From positions 1-32,485 of the forward strand of contig DATKCJ010000061.1 in assembly GCA_035513275.1 (NCBI GenBank): DNA of 32,485 nucleotides. Reading direction: 5' to 3'. This DNA comes from DATKCJ01 sp035513275. GTDB taxonomy: Bacteria; Verrucomicrobiota; Verrucomicrobiia; Opitutales; Opitutaceae. This document shows, in pieces, positions 28,560-32,485 of this stretch. Under the pieces are notes generated by a model that worked only from the letters and a program-made list of their open reading frames with translations, made no database searches and had not been told where the DNA came from. Made by a program: the position numbers and the translations under genes. Position 1 is the first letter of the stretch. Each line of letters opens with the position of its first letter.

Positions 28560-29560
28560 TCACGGCGACTCGTAGAGTTCGATGATCGCGATGCCGCCGC
28601 CGCCGCCCTTGCCGGTGGCGTGGATGGTGACACCGCCGGGCGTGAACGGCACGCGGACGGCCGCATCCTTGCTGCCGGCCGGGAGGGAGAACGCACCGGT
28701 CGGGCCGAACCAGGCACCCGTCGCAGTGTCCCAATCGTCGTTGACCGCGATCTCGGCGCCACCCGAGTAGACGCGCAAGTGCGGATCGGCCAGCACGCCC
28801 GTGCCCTCCGGCAGGTAGAGTGCCAGCCCCGGCCCGATGTTTCGCGCGAGGACGGAGACCGGACTGCCGATCAAAGCGGTTCCAAGGATGATTGTCTGAT
28901 TCGGCTTCATGTTGAGCCGGCAGGAAACGTTGGTGAGCCGCGAGCCGAGGTCCCGCGAGAGGTCGTAGACTTCGATCAGACCCTCGGCCACGGATCCATT
29001 GTTCACCAGGTGAACGGTGTAGCCACCGGGCGCGAGTGTGAGCGTCATCGCCGCGTCCTTGCTCCCGGCATCGAGCGCGAATCCGCCCATCCGGGCGAAC
29101 TCGGGAGCGAGTGTAGCGTCCCAGTCGTCGTTGCCGGCAAGCGGCGTGTTGCCGCGGTAGACGGTGATCCGCGGATCCGCGACGACCGAGGGCACGTTGT
29201 ATTCGAGCAGCTTCGGTCCGACGCCGCGAATCAGGACGGTCTTGTCGGTATTGCCGGTGATGTAGAAGCCCATCACCAGCGTGTCGTCGCCCGCGCCTGC
29301 GAATCCGCGGCACGAGACGTTGATCAGCCGCGGTGTCGTGTCGATCGTCAGTGCCGCAGCGTTGCTTGTGACGCTTCCGGCCGAGTTTGTAACCACCACT
29401 GAATAATTTCCGCCCTGCCCTGCCTGCACGTTCGACAGGGTGAGTGTAGCGCCAGTGGCGCCCGCGATGTTCACGCCATTGCGCCGCCACTGATACGCGA
29501 ACGGCCCGATGCCTGAAACGGTGACTGCGTATGTCACGTTGCCGCCCAGCACGGCGGTGT
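28560..29560. repeat. Paralogous 3' block, copy 2
   Basis: Ig domain plus modules A and B of the second giant gene, aligning with 24895-25890. At protein level the block reads NVSCRGFAGAGDDTLVMGFYI here and NVSCRGFAGAGDETLVMGFYI there. The third copy begins outside the window and ends at 32338. Confidence 0.75.
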
Positions 29561-32282
29561 GGCTCGAGGGATGTGCGACAATTCCTGGCTCCTGAACCGC
29601 TGCGATGAAGGCCGCCTGGCTTGTCACGCTTCCTGCCGGATTGGAGACGACGCAATCGTAACTGCCGTAGTCGGCAGCCGTGATTGGACCGAGGTAAATG
29701 TCGTAACCCGTGCGCCCGACGAGTGGCACGCCGTCCTTGCGCCACTGAAACCTGAGGTTCAACCCGTTGACACCGACACTCAGCCATACATGCGTGCCCA
29801 AGGCGGCCGTCGCTGACTGGGGATGCGATAGAAACTCGGGCGGAGGTGGCGTCGAAAGCGCCGCGCTGTCGCTCGTGACGAAGCCACCCGGATTCGACAC
29901 GACGACATCGTAGTCGCCGTAGTCGGACGCCTTGATGGTCGTGATGTTGAACCAGCTGTTTGTCGCCCCGTCGATCGGCACCCCCTCCTTCCGCCATTGA
30001 TACGACAACGCGGCTCCCGACGCAGAAACTTCGAACCACACCCACCCGCCGGGAAATGCCGCCTGTGCCAGGGGCTGGACTTCAATCACCGGTGGCGGAG
30101 GCAGCGGTTCGACGGTGAGCGTCGCCGCAGCGCTGGTGATAAGGCCGATGGCGTTGCTTACGGTGACCGAGTAGCTGCCGGAATCGCTTACCTGAAGACC
30201 GGAGAGGACCAACTCCGACGTCGTGGCGCCGTTGATCGCATGACCTCCCCTCCTCCATTGATAGTTGAGATCAGATCCGGTGGCGGTGACCGTCAACGTG
30301 ACTGAGCTGCCCACGTAGACCGTCTCACTGGCTGGGCCGGTGGTGATGACCGGCGATGATTGCACCGATCCGGTGTCGGGATCGACGATCGACATGACCA
30401 AGCCGCCAGAATTCGGCACGTTGTCCCAAGGATAAGGGCTGATGCTTCCCCCTGTGGTCGTCAGCGCGAGCAGCTTTCCATCGGGCAGATTGAACACGCG
30501 AAAGGCGTAGCCGGGCACCGTCATGCCCTTGTCGAGAAGAAGATTCTGGGTCCAGGTCTGGATCTGGGAGTCTACGGTCGCGTTGCGAATCGTCATCCAC
30601 CGGTTGTTTCTCGAAACGGCGTCGGTGACGTTGTTGGCCAGCGATCCGGCATAGGTTAGCGTGGATGCGGTGAACACGAGACCCGACCCAATCAACACCC
30701 CCGTCTGGTCCGTCGAAAGCCGGATCGGGTGCACGAAACTATATTCTCCATGGTAGGGAGAATCGACCGGCGGGCCCAACTGGCCGTCCGCATCGATCGG
30801 CTCATAGAGAAGATCGTTCGGGGAGGAATCGTCGCGGAAGAAATACATGCGTTGGTTGACGGAACTCCAAACGTATTCCTTGGAGATGTAACTCCAGTCA
30901 CGTGAGGACTTCAGTGTCCCGCCAATGTCAAATGTGTAGTGCGTGTTCCACCAGTTGGACTCATCCACCGCCAGAATGTAGTTTCCCGCCGCGGCCAAAC
31001 CTCGAGCGGAGGTCGGAAGATTCGCGAACGGCACTTCGGCAGTCTCGTCCGCATCGAGCTTGATCTGGTTGATCTTCCCGGAGGAATAGGCCGTGTAGAG
31101 CCGGTCGAACTGGGGCGAGTAGGCAACGTGGAGCGCCGATCCCAGCAAAGGGTAACTCGCGGTGTAGCTACGGGTTGTTCCCGACCACCTGAAGATGCTT
31201 TGGTGGGTCCTGCTAAAGATGAAGAATGTGCCGTCGCCCGCGGCGATCACATCATCGGGCACGAAGTTCAGCGCGGCGGGGTCGAGGGCCGCGCCGGGTT
31301 GGGCTGAGGTGAAACTGCCGATGGCCACCTTCTCCACAACGACTCCACTGGCCTGATTCGCATCGGCAGAGAACGCGAAAACGTCGCCAGATCTCAGTGC
31401 CAGTGCCTGCGCCTCGACCGACAACGTCTTCGAGCCAGACTCGAGAAACGCGTTGCTGTAGGCGTAAAGGCTGTCGCCTCTCAAGAGGATCGGCACATCG
31501 TTGCCGTAATAGACCATGTCGTCGAAGCTCCCTGCGAGACTGGCACGATAGGTCAGACTATCGGCATCGAAGACGTAACCGGCCCCGAGGATCAGGGTGC
31601 CCTCGTCCGGCGACACATACGTCCTCGGCTCATGAGCCGACGTGTAGTAGTAGGATCCGGCGGACCGATAACCGGGATAGCCTGTAGGAAACGTGCCGTC
31701 CGGATTGAAAGTCAGCTCATCAAGTGAGGCGCCGGAAGTCATCGTGTCGATTCCGTAGATCCGGCGCGCTGCGGGAGCGATCGCGAAGCCGCTTCCGAAC
31801 GCATACGTTCCGCTCCACGTTGCCACGAACTGCCGATCGGATCGACGGACCGATGTGATGGAGGGGTTCGCATACGACGGCGACACCACGAAGATGAAGT
31901 CCGGCGAAAGCAGGAGGCCCGCCACGTCGTTTGGCTGGTTGATCAATCCCGCCTCGCCGGTTCCATCCAACGCGCGGGTGACCACCGCCCGATTATACGC
32001 GATCGCAATTGCGTTCTCATCCACCGCGAGCGCAGTCGGCGAGTTCGTAAGCGCAATCGAAGGAAGCCACTGCTCGCCCGCCATGTCGTAGCGCTCGATG
32101 CGGGCGGGCGTGGCAAACGCAAAATACGCAATGTCTCCAGCGACAACCTTGTGCGTCCACGGAGGGGCCGTGTCACCCGATGCGCCCATGCATGCCCATC
32201 CGGCTGCGAACAGTGCAACCAGTTTCTTGATCATTCTGGCGGGCGATTGCCTGCCTGTCTCAAACAGAACGGTGAGTTTCAT
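28560..32282 (-). CDS. Giant secreted protein: novel propeller-like domain, four Ig-like domains, double C-terminal module
   Basis: A 1240-residue exported protein. The ATG at 32282 has AAGGG 6-7 nt upstream, and a signal peptide follows (MIKKLVALFAAGWACMGASG). Residues about 40-640 hold a beta-rich region of repeated strand patterns (YGIDTMTSGASLDELTFNPDG, LTYRASLAGS, SYPLLGSALHVAYSPQFDRLYTAYS) that looks like a propeller but matches no family I can name. Four Ig-like domains follow (about 665-985), each with YQWR(R/K)xGVxIxGAT and a GxYxVVVSN pattern. Modules A and B (about 990-1240) end LIEVYDLS and IAIIELYESP. The C-terminal block is nearly the same as in the RCC1 gene downstream. It probably belongs to a family of surface or secreted proteins; function is unknown. 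No sorting signal is visible beyond module B, which may itself be the sorting domain. Confidence 0.82.
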   Translation of the reverse strand: MKLTVLFETGRQSPARMIKKLVALFAAGWACMGASGDTAPPWTHKVVAGDIAYFAFATPARIERYDMAGEQWLPSIALTNSPTALAVDENAIAIAYNRAVVTRALDGTGEAGLINQPNDVAGLLLSPDFIFVVSPSYANPSITSVRRSDRQFVATWSGTYAFGSGFAIAPAARRIYGIDTMTSGASLDELTFNPDGTFPTGYPGYRSAGSYYYTSAHEPRTYVSPDEGTLILGAGYVFDADSLTYRASLAGSFDDMVYYGNDVPILLRGDSLYAYSNAFLESGSKTLSVEAQALALRSGDVFAFSADANQASGVVVEKVAIGSFTSAQPGAALDPAALNFVPDDVIAAGDGTFFIFSRTHQSIFRWSGTTRSYTASYPLLGSALHVAYSPQFDRLYTAYSSGKINQIKLDADETAEVPFANLPTSARGLAAAGNYILAVDESNWWNTHYTFDIGGTLKSSRDWSYISKEYVWSSVNQRMYFFRDDSSPNDLLYEPIDADGQLGPPVDSPYHGEYSFVHPIRLSTDQTGVLIGSGLVFTASTLTYAGSLANNVTDAVSRNNRWMTIRNATVDSQIQTWTQNLLLDKGMTVPGYAFRVFNLPDGKLLALTTTGGSISPYPWDNVPNSGGLVMSIVDPDTGSVQSSPVITTGPASETVYVGSSVTLTVTATGSDLNYQWRRGGHAINGATTSELVLSGLQVSDSGSYSVTVSNAIGLITSAAATLTVEPLPPPPVIEVQPLAQAAFPGGWVWFEVSASGAALSYQWRKEGVPIDGATNSWFNITTIKASDYGDYDVVVSNPGGFVTSDSAALSTPPPPEFLSHPQSATAALGTHVWLSVGVNGLNLRFQWRKDGVPLVGRTGYDIYLGPITAADYGSYDCVVSNPAGSVTSQAAFIAAVQEPGIVAHPSSHTAVLGGNVTYAVTVSGIGPFAYQWRRNGVNIAGATGATLTLSNVQAGQGGNYSVVVTNSAGSVTSNAAALTIDTTPRLINVSCRGFAGAGDDTLVMGFYITGNTDKTVLIRGVGPKLLEYNVPSVVADPRITVYRGNTPLAGNDDWDATLAPEFARMGGFALDAGSKDAAMTLTLAPGGYTVHLVNNGSVAEGLIEVYDLSRDLGSRLTNVSCRLNMKPNQTIILGTALIGSPVSVLARNIGPGLALYLPEGTGVLADPHLRVYSGGAEIAVNDDWDTATGAWFGPTGAFSLPAGSKDAAVRVPFTPGGVTIHATGKGGGGGIAIIELYESP

Positions 32283-32337
32283 GGATTACCCTTCGCGAAG
32301 ATTGAACTCTGCCTCGTCATTTGTTTCGACCGGCGCC

Positions 32338-32485
32338 TTACGGGGACTCGTAAAGCTCGATGATCGCGACGCCGCTCGTGCCGGCGACGCCGGTCGCGTG
32401 GACGGTGTAGCCGCCGGGAGCGAATGGGACGCGGATCGCGGCGTCTTTGCTGTCGTTGGGCAAGTCGAAGGCACCTGTCGGAAGG
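32338..32485 (-). CDS. Partial third paralogue, C-terminal end of module B
   Basis: The 3' end of a gene running off the right edge of the window. Translating the minus strand gives a product ending TGAFDLPNDSKDAAIRVPFA, PGGYTVHATG, then GVAIIELYESP and a TAA stop at 32338-32340. This is the end of the same module B as in the two complete upstream-lying genes (GAFDLPDDSKDAAIRVPFTPGG in the RCC1 gene, GAFSLPAGSKDAAVRVPF in the second). N-terminal part and total length cannot be seen. Only about 50 bp separate it from the start of the next gene, so a polycistronic or at least packed array is likely. Confidence 0.88.
   Translation of the reverse strand, partial: LPTGAFDLPNDSKDAAIRVPFAPGGYTVHATGVAGTSGVAIIELYESP

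Noticed and set aside
28459..30045. A 528-codon minus-strand frame inside the second giant gene
   Set aside because: It is another frame of the well-supported Ig/module region and is Arg-rich without domain features.

Overview
The window is about 32.5 kb of GC-rich DNA that reads as an ordinary chromosomal stretch of a Verrucomicrobiota bacterium, most likely Opitutae/Opitutaceae-like. This is an inference from content: a GloVer-repeat secreted protein, very large secreted proteins carrying tandem Ig-like domains and a repeated C-terminal module, an ADOP-type ABC permease, a NIPSNAP protein with a Tat-like leader, and short palindromic repeat families (TAGTTCCGCC.../GTGGGTCGGGC... types) that I associate with this phylum. 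I saw no phage genes, insertion sequence transposase, CRISPR array, rRNA or tRNA.

Layout. 0-2.8 kb: deoC (-), a class I SAM methyltransferase (+) and a TerC-family membrane protein (-); both minus-strand genes end inside degenerate 7-bp tandem repeats. 3.0-7.2 kb: a tightly coupled two-gene minus-strand operon holding a GalU-like nucleotidyltransferase with a damaged N-terminal signature and a 1122-residue fusion of a fucokinase-like GHMP domain to a UDP-sugar pyrophosphorylase (UDPGP) domain, whose linker is encoded by a palindromic repeat element. This is the most unusual locus in the window. 7.4-9.9 kb: a secreted GloVer propeller/MBG/Ig protein. 10.1-12 kb: a PGPGW membrane protein and divergent pyruvate kinase, followed by a MITE-like palindromic repeat. 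12.2-16.9 kb: small secreted or envelope proteins (an Arg/Asp-repeat protein, a lipase-like hydrolase, a small acidic protein, a coiled-coil protein), then a DUF1428 protein and a Dabb-domain protein, the last closed by a clear intrinsic terminator. 16.9-19.2 kb: a coupled cysK and FAD amine-oxidase-like pair. 19.4-21.2 kb: a small secreted protein, an ECF sigma factor and an overlapping NrsF/DUF1109 anti-sigma protein, which look like one envelope-signalling unit. 21.3-24.7 kb: a NIPSNAP protein and an ABC permease. 24.9-32.5 kb: three tandem giant secreted proteins, the third entering from the right edge. The two complete ones have different N-terminal propellers but share about 1 kb of Ig plus double C-terminal module; only the last residues of the third are visible.

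How the genes work together. The sugar kinase/pyrophosphorylase operon should make a nucleotide sugar from a free sugar if it is active, but several signature residues are altered. The sigma/anti-sigma pair has a plausible target in the secreted protein just upstream, which carries a GTCAC-N16-CGAA element. The tandem paralogues look like surface or secreted proteins that diversify by exchanging propeller domains on a constant C-terminal scaffold. Start sites are uncertain for several genes because Shine-Dalgarno sequences are weak or absent.
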